From positions 1-64,000 of the forward strand of contig NZ_JBHUEA010000013.1 of the NCBI RefSeq assembly GCF_042680685.1: a DNA stretch of 64,000 nt, read 5' to 3'. The notes beneath the pieces are model-generated. The model was not told where the DNA came from and ran no database searches. It was given only the letters and a program-made list of their open reading frames with translations. How positions within the stretch are numbered: the stretch's first letter is position 1; each line of letters starts with the position of its first letter. This document shows positions 41,941-51,024 of this stretch, piece after piece. The translations under genes and the position numbers were made by a program. The DNA is from Amnibacterium endophyticum (GTDB lineage: Bacteria > Actinomycetota > Actinomycetes > Actinomycetales > Microbacteriaceae).

Positions 41941-42006
41941 AGATCCCATCAGCAGGATCTCGTCCCTTCAGCAGGAGATGCGTCGGGCGTATCTCCTGCT
42001 GAAGGG
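41941..42006. repeat. Long palindrome, likely glgP terminator, built from the same repeat
   Basis: CCCTTCAGCAGGAGAT (41964-41979) is perfectly complementary to ATCTCCTGCTGAAGGG (41991-42006): a 16-base stem with an 11-base loop. A smaller stem, AGATCC ... GGATCT, lies beside it at 41941-41960. It begins about 50 bases beyond the stop of glgP on the minus strand, where a terminator would be expected, yet has no U tract. The rest of the 559-base interval 41498-42056 contains no credible gene. Confidence 0.75.
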
Positions 42007-42056
42007 CGGAGGTCCTGCTGCCGGTCGCCGAGCGGCGGCGCTCCGCGGGGATGAAC

Positions 42057-44642
42057 TCAGTGCGCGACGGCGACGAGGCCCATCTCGGCGGGGTCGGCGA
42101 GGTACTCGTTCTTCGGCACGACGCGCACGTTGTAGCCGAACGAGCCCGGCCGCGACAGGGTGACGGTGCCGGCGAAGGTGCGGGAGCCGTCGAGCGCGAT
42201 CGGGCCGGTCGTCGCGGCCGAGGTGTCGTCGTCCAGCGGGGCGAGCTCCACCGTCGCGGTGCCGACGAGGTCGTCGCCCTCGCGGCTGGTGCCGTAGACC
42301 ACCTCGACGGCGACGTCGTCCGGGGACAGCGAGCCGAGCTGCACCTGCGCGCGCACGTGCAGCCGGTCGCCGACCTGCGGCACGGCGGCGAGGCCGCCCG
42401 ACTCGACGTGCACGACCGACACGCCCTCCCAGCCCGCGGAGACGACGCCCTTCCAGGCGGCCAGCTCCCGGCCGCCTGCGAAGTCGGACGCCGAGATGCT
42501 GCGTGCGGCGACGGCGGCCGGGGTGTAGAGCCGGTTCACGTACTCGCGGACCATGCGGTCGGCGGACAGCTCGGGCGAGAGCGTCGCCAGCGTGTGCCGG
42601 ACCGACTTCAGCCAGCGCCCCGGGACCCCCTTCGCGTCCCGGCGGTAGAACCGGGGGGCGATCTGGTTCTCGATCAGGTCGTACATGCTCTCGGCCTCGA
42701 GCGTGTCGCGCTCCTCCGCGTCGCCCGCGGCGTCGGCGGAGGGGATCGCCCAGCCGTCCTCGCCGTCGTAGTACTCGTTCCACCAGCCGTCGAGGATCGA
42801 CAGGTTGAGCGAGCCGTTCAGCGCCGCCTTCATGCCGGAGGTGCCGCACGCCTCGAGCGGGCGCAGCGGGTTGTTCAGCCAGATGTCCGTGCCCGGGTAG
42901 AGCACCTGCGCCATCGCGATGTCGTAGTTCGGCAGGAACACGATGCGGCGCCGCAGGTCCGGGTCCTGCGTGAAGCGGACCAGCTTCTGGATCAGCCGCT
43001 TGCCCTCGTCGTCGGCCGGGTGCGACTTGCCGGCGATCACCAGCTGGATCGGGCGCTTCTTGTGGGTCAGGAGGGAGGCGAGGCGGTCCTCGTCCTCGAG
43101 CATCAGCGTCAGCCGCTTGTAGGTCGGGACGCGGCGTGCGAACCCGATGGTCAGCACGTCCGGGTCGAGCAGCTCGTCGAACCACGCGGGCGGCGTGGCC
43201 CCCGGGTTCTCCTCGCGCCAGGCCGCCGTCACGCGGCGCCGGGCGTCGGCGACGAGGTTCGCGCGCATCGCGTTCCGCACCGTCCACAGCTCGGCGTCCG
43301 AGACCGCGCCGCTCCCCCAGTCCGCCGCGGTCGTGTCCGAGGTGCCGAGCCGGCGCTCGGCCAGCTCGAGCAGCAGCGGGTCGGTCCAGGTGGGGGCGTG
43401 CACGCCGTTCGTCACAGAGGTGATCGGCACGTCGGAGGCGTCGAAGCCCGGCCAGAGCCCGTTGAACATGCCGCGGCTCACCTCGCCGTGCAGCACCGAG
43501 ACGCCGTTGGCGTGCTGCCCGAGCCGGAGCCCCATGACCGCCATGTTGAAGACGTCGGGCGATCCGCCCGGGTAGTTCTCGCCGCCGAGGGCGAGCACCT
43601 CCCACACGTCGACACCCGGCAGCAGGTCGCCGGAGAAGTACTGCTCGATGAGGCCCCGGTCGAAGCGGTCGATGCCCGCGGGCACCGGCGTGTGCGTCGT
43701 GAACACGGTGCCGGCGCGGACGACCTGCAGCGCCTCGCCGAAGGAGAGCCCGTCGTGGATCAGCGTCGAGATCCGCTCGAGGCCCTGGAAGCCGGCGTGG
43801 CCCTCGTTGGCGTGGAAGACCTCCGCCTGCGGCCGGCCCGTGATCTCCGTCCAGAGGCGCAGCGCGCGCACGCCGCCGACGCCGAGCAGCAGCTCCTGCA
43901 GCAGGCGGTGCTCCCCGCCGCCGCCGTAGAGGCGGTCGGTCACGCCGCGCAGCGACTCCTCGTTGTCGGGGATGTCGGTGTCGAGCAGCAGCAGGGTCAC
44001 CCGGCCGACGGCCACCTGCCACACGTGCGCGTGCAGGGTGCGGCCGTGCGGCAGCGCGAGCGAGACGAGCGCGGGCGCGCCGTCCGGGTGCCGCGTCAGC
44101 GTCAGCGGCAGCCCGTCCGGGTCCAGGACCGGGTACGCCTCCTGCTGCCAGCCGTCCGCGGAGATCGACTGCTTGAAGTAGCCCGCACGGTAGAAGAGGC
44201 CGATGCCCGTCAGAGGCAGCCCGAGGTCGGACGCGCTCTTCAGGTGGTCGCCGGCGAGGATGCCGAGGCCGCCGGAGTACTGCGGCAGCGCGGCCGCGAT
44301 GCCGAACTCGGCCGAGAAGTAGGCGATGTGCCTCGGCGCGTCGGACAGCGTCTGGTACCAGCGCGGCTCGGAGGTGTAGGTCGCCAGGTCGTCGCGCAGC
44401 GCGTTGGCGCGGCCGACGAACTCCTGGTCGCGGGCCAGCTCGTCGAGCCGCGCGGGGCTCACGGCGCCGAGCAGCGCGACGGGGTCGCCCGCGATGCGCG
44501 CCCAGATCTCCGGGGCGACCTCCTCGAAGAGGTCCCGCGTCGGCTGGTGCCACGACCAGCGGAGGTTCGCGGCGAGCGCGTCGAGCGCCGAGAGGGCCTC
44601 CGGGAGGACGGTGCGGACGGTGAAGCGGCGGATTGCTTTCAC
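42057..44642 (-). CDS. glgP: Alpha-glucan phosphorylase
   Basis: 861 residues, of the actinobacterial/archaeal-type (starch phosphorylase-like, ~850) class. N-terminal domain of unknown function with LRWSWHQPTRDLF, then IAYFSAEFGIAAALPQYSGGLGILAGDHLK, YRAGYFKQSI and FHANEGHAGFQGLERI. The PLP-binding Lys is in EACGTSGMKAALNGSLNLS. It releases glucose 1-phosphate from alpha-1,4 chains. GTG 44642 is preceded, 11 bases on, by GAGGAG and by TATGGT at 44685-44690, so its leader is about 35-40 bases. Convergent with glgX, divergent from glgE. Confidence 0.94.
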   Translation of the reverse strand: MKAIRRFTVRTVLPEALSALDALAANLRWSWHQPTRDLFEEVAPEIWARIAGDPVALLGAVSPARLDELARDQEFVGRANALRDDLATYTSEPRWYQTLSDAPRHIAYFSAEFGIAAALPQYSGGLGILAGDHLKSASDLGLPLTGIGLFYRAGYFKQSISADGWQQEAYPVLDPDGLPLTLTRHPDGAPALVSLALPHGRTLHAHVWQVAVGRVTLLLLDTDIPDNEESLRGVTDRLYGGGGEHRLLQELLLGVGGVRALRLWTEITGRPQAEVFHANEGHAGFQGLERISTLIHDGLSFGEALQVVRAGTVFTTHTPVPAGIDRFDRGLIEQYFSGDLLPGVDVWEVLALGGENYPGGSPDVFNMAVMGLRLGQHANGVSVLHGEVSRGMFNGLWPGFDASDVPITSVTNGVHAPTWTDPLLLELAERRLGTSDTTAADWGSGAVSDAELWTVRNAMRANLVADARRRVTAAWREENPGATPPAWFDELLDPDVLTIGFARRVPTYKRLTLMLEDEDRLASLLTHKKRPIQLVIAGKSHPADDEGKRLIQKLVRFTQDPDLRRRIVFLPNYDIAMAQVLYPGTDIWLNNPLRPLEACGTSGMKAALNGSLNLSILDGWWNEYYDGEDGWAIPSADAAGDAEERDTLEAESMYDLIENQIAPRFYRRDAKGVPGRWLKSVRHTLATLSPELSADRMVREYVNRLYTPAAVAARSISASDFAGGRELAAWKGVVSAGWEGVSVVHVESGGLAAVPQVGDRLHVRAQVQLGSLSPDDVAVEVVYGTSREGDDLVGTATVELAPLDDDTSAATTGPIALDGSRTFAGTVTLSRPGSFGYNVRVVPKNEYLADPAEMGLVAVAH

Positions 44643-44684
44643 GAGCGGGACGACTCCTCATTCCCTCGGGCACGGCCTCCGGTC

Positions 44685-44690
44685 ACCATA
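44685..44690 (-). promoter_or_regulatory. Candidate -10 (TATGGT) for glgP
   Basis: TATGGT on the minus strand, 42 bases before GTG 44642, leaving room for the GAGGAG Shine-Dalgarno in the leader. Confidence 0.4.
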
Positions 44691-44788
44691 GGCGATGGGG
44701 GTGACGGCGGTCAGGAGCGATCAGCGGCCCGGCCGGCCGCGCCCGCCGCGGGTCAGGAGACCCCCAGACCGCGTCGACCCCCGGTCCC

Positions 44789-44794
44789 TACAGT
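44789..44794 (+). promoter_or_regulatory. -10 (TACAGT), leaderless type, for glgE-glgB
   Basis: TACAGT, 6 bases before GTG 44801. Confidence 0.55.
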
Positions 44795-44800
44795 GACCCC

Positions 44801-46888
44801 GTGGCCGACTCCAAGGAAGTGACCGGACCCGACCCCGTCCGCACGCGCTCCGGCGCCGGGACCCGCGATCGGCCCGCGACCCGCGGGCGCGTCGTCAGCG
44901 AGTCGTGGCACCCCGTGCTCGGCCGCATCCCGATCCTCGACCTCGCGCCGCAGCAGCCCGACGACCTGTGGCCCGCGAAGGCGTTCGACGGCGAGGTCGT
45001 GCCGTTCTCCGCGACCGTGTTCAAGGAGGGGCACGACGTCATCGACGCCGCCGTCGTGCTGACGACCCCGTCGGGCCGCCGGATCGAGCGCCGGATGGAG
45101 CAGGTGAACCCGGGCCTCGGCCGGTGGACCGCCTCCGTGCTGACGGACGAGACCGGCTTCTGGACCTGGCGCCTGGTCGCGTGGCTCGATGACTGGGGCA
45201 CCTGGCTGCACGACGCCGACATCAAGGTGCCAGCCGGCATCGACGTGGAGCTCATGTTCGAGTCCGCCGCGCGGCTGCTCGAGCGGGCCGCGGACGAGGA
45301 CCGGGCCGACGACGTCCGCGCGCTGCTGCGCGACACGGCGAGCGCCCTGCGCGACACCGGTCAGGACCCCGCCACGCGGCTGCGGCTGACGCGCGAGGAC
45401 CGGCTCGCCCGCGCGATCGCCGAGACGCCGATCCGCAGCCTCGTCACCGAGGGGCCCGAGCGCCGCCTGCGCGTGGAGCGGCTGCGCGCCGGCCGCGGCT
45501 CGTGGTACGAGTTCTTCCCCCGGTCCGAGGGCGCGGTGCAGCACGAGGACGGCTCGTGGACCAGCGGCACCTTCCGGACGGCCGCACAGCGGCTGCCCGC
45601 GATCGCGGAGATGGGCTTCGACGTCGTCTACATCCCGCCGATCCACCCGATCGGTCGCACCAACCGCAAGGGCCCGAACAACACCCTGCACGCGGGCCCC
45701 CACGACCCCGGCTCCCCCTACGGCATCGGCTCGCCCGACGGCGGCCACGACGCGATCCACCCGGACCTCGGCACCTGGGAGGACTTCGACGCCTTCCTCG
45801 AGGCGGCGAGGCGGCTGCACCTCGAGATCGCGCTCGACATCGCGCTGCAGGCGAGCCCGGACCACCCCTGGGTGACCGAGCACCCGGAGCTGTTCACGAC
45901 GCTGCCGGACGGCTCCATCGCCTACGCGGAGAACCCGCCGAAGAAGTACCAGGACATCTACCCCCTGAACTTCGACAACGACCCCGAGGGCTCGTACCTC
46001 GAGATGCGCCGCGTCTTCCAGGTCTGGCTCGACCGGGGCGTCCGCATCTTCCGGGTCGACAACCCGCACACGAAGCCGCTCGGCTTCTGGGAGCGGCTGC
46101 TGCACGACGTGAACGCCGAGTACCCCGACGCGATCTTCCTGTCCGAGGCGTTCACCCGGCCGCCGATGATGCGCGGCCTCGCGAAGGTCGGCTTCCAGCA
46201 GAGCTACACCTACTTCACCTGGCGCAACACGAAGGAGGAGCTGGCGGAGTACCTCGTCGAGCTGTCGACCGAGACGGCGGACTACCTGCGCCCGAACTTC
46301 TTCGTCAACACCCACGACATCCTCACGCCGTACCTGCAGTTCGGCGGCGAGGCCGCGTACCGCATCCGCGCGGCGCTCGCCGCGACGAGCGTGCCGAGCT
46401 GGGGGGTCTACTCCGGCTACGAGCTGATCGAGAACGTCGCCCGGCCCGGCGCCGAGGAGAACATCGACAACGAGAAGTACGAGTACCGCCCGCGCGACTG
46501 GGCGAAGGCCGCGATGCTCGGCCGGACGCTCGCGCCGTACCTGGCCCGCCTGAACGGCATCCGCCGCGACCACCCGGCGCTCGGCCAGCTGCGGAACGTC
46601 GCGATCCACCCGACCGACTCCGACGCGGTGATCGCGTACAGCAAGCATCTCGACGCGGAGTTCACCGGCGGCGCCGACGACACGATCGTCGTCGTCGCGA
46701 ACCTCGACCCCCACGGGGCCAGGGAGACCATGGTCCACCTGGACCTGACCCGCATCGGCCGGAGCCCGGGCGACGTGATCACCGTCCGCGACCTGGTGAC
46801 CGGCGCGGTCTACCAGTGGGGCGCCGACGCCTACGTCCGGCTCGACCCGTTCGTCGAGCCCGTGCACATCCTGTCGGTCGAGGACTGA
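44801..46888 (+). CDS. glgE: Alpha-1,4-glucan:maltose-1-phosphate maltosyltransferase
   Basis: 695 residues. Family 13_3 architecture: N-terminal beta domain and helical insert (about 1-230), then YIPPIHPIGRTNRKGPNN and the catalytic residues Asp420 (VRIFRVDNPHTKPLGFW), Glu449 (IFLSEAFTRPPMMRGLAK) and Asp506 (NFFVNTHDILTPYLQ). GlgE adds maltose from maltose 1-phosphate to alpha-glucan, and is known in mycobacteria and streptomycetes. TreS and Pep2, which make maltose 1-phosphate, are not in this window. GlgB follows by 23 bases with a strong Shine-Dalgarno, so they are one transcript. Confidence 0.96.
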   Translation: MADSKEVTGPDPVRTRSGAGTRDRPATRGRVVSESWHPVLGRIPILDLAPQQPDDLWPAKAFDGEVVPFSATVFKEGHDVIDAAVVLTTPSGRRIERRMEQVNPGLGRWTASVLTDETGFWTWRLVAWLDDWGTWLHDADIKVPAGIDVELMFESAARLLERAADEDRADDVRALLRDTASALRDTGQDPATRLRLTREDRLARAIAETPIRSLVTEGPERRLRVERLRAGRGSWYEFFPRSEGAVQHEDGSWTSGTFRTAAQRLPAIAEMGFDVVYIPPIHPIGRTNRKGPNNTLHAGPHDPGSPYGIGSPDGGHDAIHPDLGTWEDFDAFLEAARRLHLEIALDIALQASPDHPWVTEHPELFTTLPDGSIAYAENPPKKYQDIYPLNFDNDPEGSYLEMRRVFQVWLDRGVRIFRVDNPHTKPLGFWERLLHDVNAEYPDAIFLSEAFTRPPMMRGLAKVGFQQSYTYFTWRNTKEELAEYLVELSTETADYLRPNFFVNTHDILTPYLQFGGEAAYRIRAALAATSVPSWGVYSGYELIENVARPGAEENIDNEKYEYRPRDWAKAAMLGRTLAPYLARLNGIRRDHPALGQLRNVAIHPTDSDAVIAYSKHLDAEFTGGADDTIVVVANLDPHGARETMVHLDLTRIGRSPGDVITVRDLVTGAVYQWGADAYVRLDPFVEPVHILSVED

Positions 46889-46911
46889 CGAGACCAAGGA
46901 GGAGGTCCGCT

Positions 46912-49266
46912 ATGCCCAGGAAGACCGCCAAGACCGCCGACGCGCCGGCCGCGCTCCCCGACGGCACCCTCGAGGGCGCGGCGGAGACGGCACCCCCGTC
47001 GCCCGAGGTGCCCGAGGAGGCGACCGGCGGCGACGCGGCCGGCACGTCCGAGACCGCCGAGCCGGTCGAGACGCCCGAGGACGACCCCGCGGCGCCGGTG
47101 CCGGGCGAAGACGTGCTCGGCAGCATCGCGGACGGCACCCACAGCGGACCGCACTCCGTGCTCGGCCAGCACCCGGTGGGCGACACCGGCGCCGTCGTGA
47201 TCCGCGCGCTCCGCCCGCTCGCCCGGCAGGTGGTCGCCGTCCTCGACTCCGGCGACCGCGTCGAGCTCGGGCACGTCGGACAGGGCGTCTGGCAGGGCGT
47301 GTCGACGGCCGGCCTCACCGGTTACGTGCTGGAGACGACGTACGACGAGTCGACCTGGACGACGGACGACCCGTACCGCTTCCTCCCCTCCGTCGGCGAG
47401 GTCGACCTGCACCTCTTCGGCGAGGGCCGCCACGAGCGGCTGTGGGAGATGCTCGGCGCGCACCACCGAGAGCTGCACGGGGTGGACCGGGGCAGCTGGG
47501 GCACCTCGTTCAGCGTCTGGGCGCCGCACGCCCGGGCCGTGCGCGTCATCGGCGACTTCAACAACTGGAACGGCCGCCTGCACGCGATGCGGCGCCTCGA
47601 CGGCGTGGGCGTGTGGGAGCTGTTCGTCCCCGGCCTCGACCCGTACAACGCGTACAAGTTCGAGATCCTCACCCGCCACGGCGAGTGGATCGAGAAGGCC
47701 GACCCGATGGCGCGGCACGCCGAGCAGGCGCCCGCCACCGCCTCCGTCGTCACGGAGAGCGGGTACGTCTGGGGCGACTCCGCATGGATGAGCGCCCGGG
47801 CGGCGCAGAACCCCAACGACACCCCGATCAGCGTCTACGAGATGCACTTCGGCTCGTGGCGGCAGGGCCTCGGCTACCGCGAGGCGGCCGACCAGCTGAT
47901 CGAGTACCTGCACGAGACCGGCTACACCCACGTCGAGTTCCTGCCGCTGGCCGAGCACCCCTACGAGCCGTCGTGGGGCTACCAGGTCACGGGGTACTAC
48001 GCGCCGACGAGCCGCTTCGGCCACCCCGACGACCTCCGCTACCTGATCGACCGCCTGCACCAGGCGCGCATCGGCGTCTACATGGACTGGGTGCCCGGGC
48101 ACTTCCCGAAGGACGCGTTCGCGCTCGCGCAGTTCGACGGCGAACCGCTGTACGAGCACAGCGACCCGCGCCTCGGCGAGCACATGGACTGGGGCACGCT
48201 GATCCCGAACTACGGGGACAGCCAGGTGCGCAACTTCCTCGTCGCGAACGCCCTGTACTGGCTGGACGAGTTCCACGTCGACGGCCTGCGGGTCGACGCC
48301 GTGGCCTCCATGCTCTACCTCGACTACTCGCGCGAGGCCGGGCAGTGGGTGCCGAACCGCTACGGCGGCCGGGAGAACCTGGAGGCGATCGCCTTCCTGC
48401 AGGAGACGACGGCGACGGCCTACAAGCTGCACCCCGGCGTGATGATGATGGCGGAGGAGTCGACCAGCTGGGGCGGCGTCACGCACCCCACCGACCACGG
48501 CGGCCTGGGCTTCGGGCTGAAGTGGAACATGGGCTGGATGAACGACACCCTGCGCTACATCGCGAACGACCCGATGTGGCGCAGCCACCACCAGAACGAG
48601 CTCACGTTCTCGTTCCTCTACTCGTTCAGCGAGAACTTCATCCTGCCGATCAGCCACGACGAGGTCGTGCACGGCAAGGGCAGCCTGATCGGCAAGATGC
48701 CGGGCGATCCCTGGCAGCAGCTCGCCAACGTGCGCGCGTACCTGGCGCTGCAGTGGGCCCACCCGGGCAAGCAGCTGCTGTTCATGGGGCAGGAGTTCGG
48801 GCAGCGCAGCGAGTGGGCCGAGTCCCGGAGCCTCGACTGGTGGATCCTCGACCAGCCGGCGCACCGCGGCCTGCTGAACTTCGTGTCCCAGCTGAACCGG
48901 GTGTACCGCGAGAACCCGTCGTTCTGGGAGCAGGACTCCACGAGCGCCGGCTTCAGCTGGATCGACGGCAGCGACGCGGCCAACAGCGTGCTGTCGTTCC
49001 TGCGCTGGGACCGCGACGGCAACCCGATCGCTGCGCTGTTCAACTTCTCGGGCCGGCCCGTCGGCGACTACCGCGTCGGCCTGCCCTTCGCGGGCACCTG
49101 GGAGGAGCTGCTGAACAGCGACGCCGGTGAGTTCGGCGGCTCCGGCGTCGGCAACTACGGCGCGGTCGTCGCGGAGAACGAGCCGAGCCACGGCCACCCG
49201 GCGTCGGCGGTGCTGACCCTCCCGCCGCTCGGCGCGCTCTACCTGCGCCCGAAGTCCCGGAAGTAG
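46912..49266 (+). CDS. glgB: 1,4-alpha-glucan branching enzyme
   Basis: 784 residues. A disordered acidic N-terminal extension (about 1-70; GTLEGAAETAPPSPEVPEEA and EPVETPEDDPAAPVPGEDV) precedes two CBM48-like domains (GQHPVGDTGAVVIRALRP; FSVWAPHARAVRVIGDFNNW) and the barrel. Catalytic residues Asp462 (VDGLRVDAVASMLYLDYS), Glu515 (MMMAEESTSWGGV) and Asp583 (LPISHDEVVHGKGSL). It makes alpha-1,6 branches. Preceded by AAGGAGGAGG, 8 bases before ATG 46912, the strongest Shine-Dalgarno in the window. The usual GlgB is about 720-760 residues, so the extension is an addition. Confidence 0.96.
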   Translation: MPRKTAKTADAPAALPDGTLEGAAETAPPSPEVPEEATGGDAAGTSETAEPVETPEDDPAAPVPGEDVLGSIADGTHSGPHSVLGQHPVGDTGAVVIRALRPLARQVVAVLDSGDRVELGHVGQGVWQGVSTAGLTGYVLETTYDESTWTTDDPYRFLPSVGEVDLHLFGEGRHERLWEMLGAHHRELHGVDRGSWGTSFSVWAPHARAVRVIGDFNNWNGRLHAMRRLDGVGVWELFVPGLDPYNAYKFEILTRHGEWIEKADPMARHAEQAPATASVVTESGYVWGDSAWMSARAAQNPNDTPISVYEMHFGSWRQGLGYREAADQLIEYLHETGYTHVEFLPLAEHPYEPSWGYQVTGYYAPTSRFGHPDDLRYLIDRLHQARIGVYMDWVPGHFPKDAFALAQFDGEPLYEHSDPRLGEHMDWGTLIPNYGDSQVRNFLVANALYWLDEFHVDGLRVDAVASMLYLDYSREAGQWVPNRYGGRENLEAIAFLQETTATAYKLHPGVMMMAEESTSWGGVTHPTDHGGLGFGLKWNMGWMNDTLRYIANDPMWRSHHQNELTFSFLYSFSENFILPISHDEVVHGKGSLIGKMPGDPWQQLANVRAYLALQWAHPGKQLLFMGQEFGQRSEWAESRSLDWWILDQPAHRGLLNFVSQLNRVYRENPSFWEQDSTSAGFSWIDGSDAANSVLSFLRWDRDGNPIAALFNFSGRPVGDYRVGLPFAGTWEELLNSDAGEFGGSGVGNYGAVVAENEPSHGHPASAVLTLPPLGALYLRPKSRK

Positions 49267-49277
49267 CGCGGGCGGTC

Positions 49278-49305
49278 GGGCCGTCGCCCTGCGGGGCGGC
49301 GGCCC
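49278..49305. terminator. Bidirectional terminator hairpin after glgB
   Basis: GGGCCGTCGCC (49278-49288) pairs with GGCGGCGGCCC (49295-49305) with one G-U wobble, 6-base loop. It lies 12 bases after the glgB stop and 7 before the stop of the convergent kinase gene. Confidence 0.65.
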
Positions 49306-49311
49306 GCCGGC

Positions 49312-50706
49312 TCAGCCCCGCAGGGCGACGCGGCGCGCCGCGAGGCGCAGCTCCAGCTCGCGCACGATCACGACGGCGAGCTGCGCCAGGTCGTCCAGCT
49401 CGTCCTCGTCGAAGTCGCGCTGCACGCGGTCGAGCACGCCGAGCGCGCCGATGCTCAGCCCGTCGTGGGTGATGAGCGGCGCGCCGGCGTAGGAGGCGAG
49501 GCCCGGGTCGGCGACCAGGATCGGGTTGCTCGCGGTGCGCGGGTCCGCGCGGACGTCCCTGATCGACACGGGTCGCCCTGTGCGGACGGGGATCGCGCAC
49601 AGCGCCTCGCTGCGGGCGACCTCCATCCTCGAACCGCCGAGACCGCGGGCCGCCTTGATCACCTTGCGGTCCGCGTCGACGAGCGACACGAAGGCGGCGG
49701 GCACCCGCAGCAGGCGGGTGGCCAGGTGGGCGACCCGGTCGAAGGCCTCGTCGGGCGCGTCGCCCAGCACGTCGAAGCGGTGCGCGGCGGTCGCGCGGGC
49801 GCCCTCGTCCGCCCCGAGGAGGGCGGGGTCGAGGGCGCGCTCCCGCACGAGCTCGTCGATCAGCGCGTTCTGCAGGCCGACCGACACCTCCGGCAGGGTG
49901 AGGCGCTCCTCCGGCCGCCGGCGCAGCATCCCGCGCAGCACCGTCGCCACGCCCGCCGGCACGGAGTCCGGCACCACCGGGTCGCGGTCGAGCCGCGCAG
50001 CGGCGGACTCGAACACGGTGCCCGGGTACTCCACCCGACCGGTGACCGCCTCGAGCAGCACGAGCCCGAGGGAGTACACGTCCGTCGCGGGCACGGCGTC
50101 CTCGCCCTCGACCTGCTCCGGGCCGAGGTAGGCGGCGGTGCCCGTCGTGAACTCGCCCTGCTCGGTCCCGATGATGCTGGAGATCCCGAAGTCCGTCAGC
50201 TTGCCGCGGACCCGGACCTCCTCGTTCCGGAGGTCGAGCAGCACGTTCGCCGGCTTCACGTCGCGGTGCAGGTACCCGTGCTCGTGCACGTGGTGCAGCC
50301 CGTCGGCCAGGTCGAACCCCAGGTACGCGACCTGCTTCGCCGGGAGCGGCCCCGAGCGCAGGCGTTCGCGCAGGTCGACGCCGGGGGTGCGCTCCATCAC
50401 GAGGTAGATCCGCGGTGAGGCCGGCTCGCTCGCGTCCACCCCGGCGTCCAGCAGCGTGACGAGCGCGTGGTGACTCAGGCGGGCGACCAGCTGCGCCTCC
50501 GCCTGCTGCACCCGCAGCTCGTCGGCCGACACCGCGCGCTCGGTGAAGACCTTGATCGCGACCTCGCGCCCGAGCAGCAGGTCGCGCGCCGCATAGACGG
50601 TGGAGGCGCCGCCGCGGCCCAGCACGGAGCCGATCACGTAGCGGTCGGCGAGCGCGGCCGGCAGCCGCTGATCGGTAGAGATGGGGCGCGTCGCGTCCTG
50701 GCTCAC
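49312..50706 (-). CDS. Serine/threonine protein kinase with C-terminal GAF domain
   Basis: 464 residues. Kinase domain about 20-290: glycine loop LGRGGASTVYAA, Lys52 in EVAIKVF, HRDVKPANVLL with catalytic Asp149, and DFGIS with metal-binding Asp172, then GTAAYLGPEQVEGE. A GAF domain fills about 300-450 (FDRVAHLATRLLRVPAAFVS, DADRKVIKAARGLGG, SNPILVADPGLASYAGAPL). No transmembrane segment or PASTA repeats, so it is a cytoplasmic, ligand-controlled kinase. The GTG start follows AGGAGG 10 bases away. Confidence 0.88.
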   Translation of the reverse strand: MSQDATRPISTDQRLPAALADRYVIGSVLGRGGASTVYAARDLLLGREVAIKVFTERAVSADELRVQQAEAQLVARLSHHALVTLLDAGVDASEPASPRIYLVMERTPGVDLRERLRSGPLPAKQVAYLGFDLADGLHHVHEHGYLHRDVKPANVLLDLRNEEVRVRGKLTDFGISSIIGTEQGEFTTGTAAYLGPEQVEGEDAVPATDVYSLGLVLLEAVTGRVEYPGTVFESAAARLDRDPVVPDSVPAGVATVLRGMLRRRPEERLTLPEVSVGLQNALIDELVRERALDPALLGADEGARATAAHRFDVLGDAPDEAFDRVAHLATRLLRVPAAFVSLVDADRKVIKAARGLGGSRMEVARSEALCAIPVRTGRPVSIRDVRADPRTASNPILVADPGLASYAGAPLITHDGLSIGALGVLDRVQRDFDEDELDDLAQLAVVIVRELELRLAARRVALRG

Positions 50707-51024
50707 GGCGGTCCGTCCTCCTGTCGCAGAGCCTCACTCTGACGCACGGGCGCCGTGCAGCGCACGGGGTCTGCGCGAACCGTCCACCTGCCGCCGCGAT
50801 CCGTGCATCGGCGCCCGTCCCCGCCCGTCCCCCGCACTGGGGTCCGCATTCCGGAGGACACGGCTTGTCCCCGGGAAGCCAGCCGTCGTAGCGTCGTCCC
50901 CACACGGGAACCCCCTTCCGGCACCCACCGGGAGCCCGTGACCCGAATCGCGCCGTCCCCGCGGCGCTCCGCTTCCGGTCGCCCCCTCGGCCGCCGGTCC
51001 TTCACCCAGAGGACCTCCCCCACG
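50707..51024. other. 318-base divergent intergenic region
   Basis: Between the minus-strand kinase gene and the plus-strand glycosyltransferase gene. It contains a good promoter for the latter (annotated) and the AGGAGG Shine-Dalgarno of the kinase. Open frames through it lack start signals; no RNA gene was recognised. Confidence 0.5.
50865..50894 (+). promoter_or_regulatory. Promoter for the exopolysaccharide glycosyltransferase
   Basis: TTGTCC (50865-50870), 18-base spacer, TAGCGT (50889-50894). Start of transcription near 50901 gives a leader of about 125 bases before ATG 51025, long enough for post-transcriptional control. Confidence 0.5.

Noticed and set aside
41797..42054. 85-codon plus-strand ORF in the glgX-glgP gap
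   Set aside because: Its codons are made from the AGCAGGA repeats and the dispersed palindrome, and no start signal precedes it.
49278..49305. Claiming an intrinsic terminator with U tract after glgB
   Set aside because: The stem is good but there is no U tract; called as a hairpin terminator only on position and pairing.
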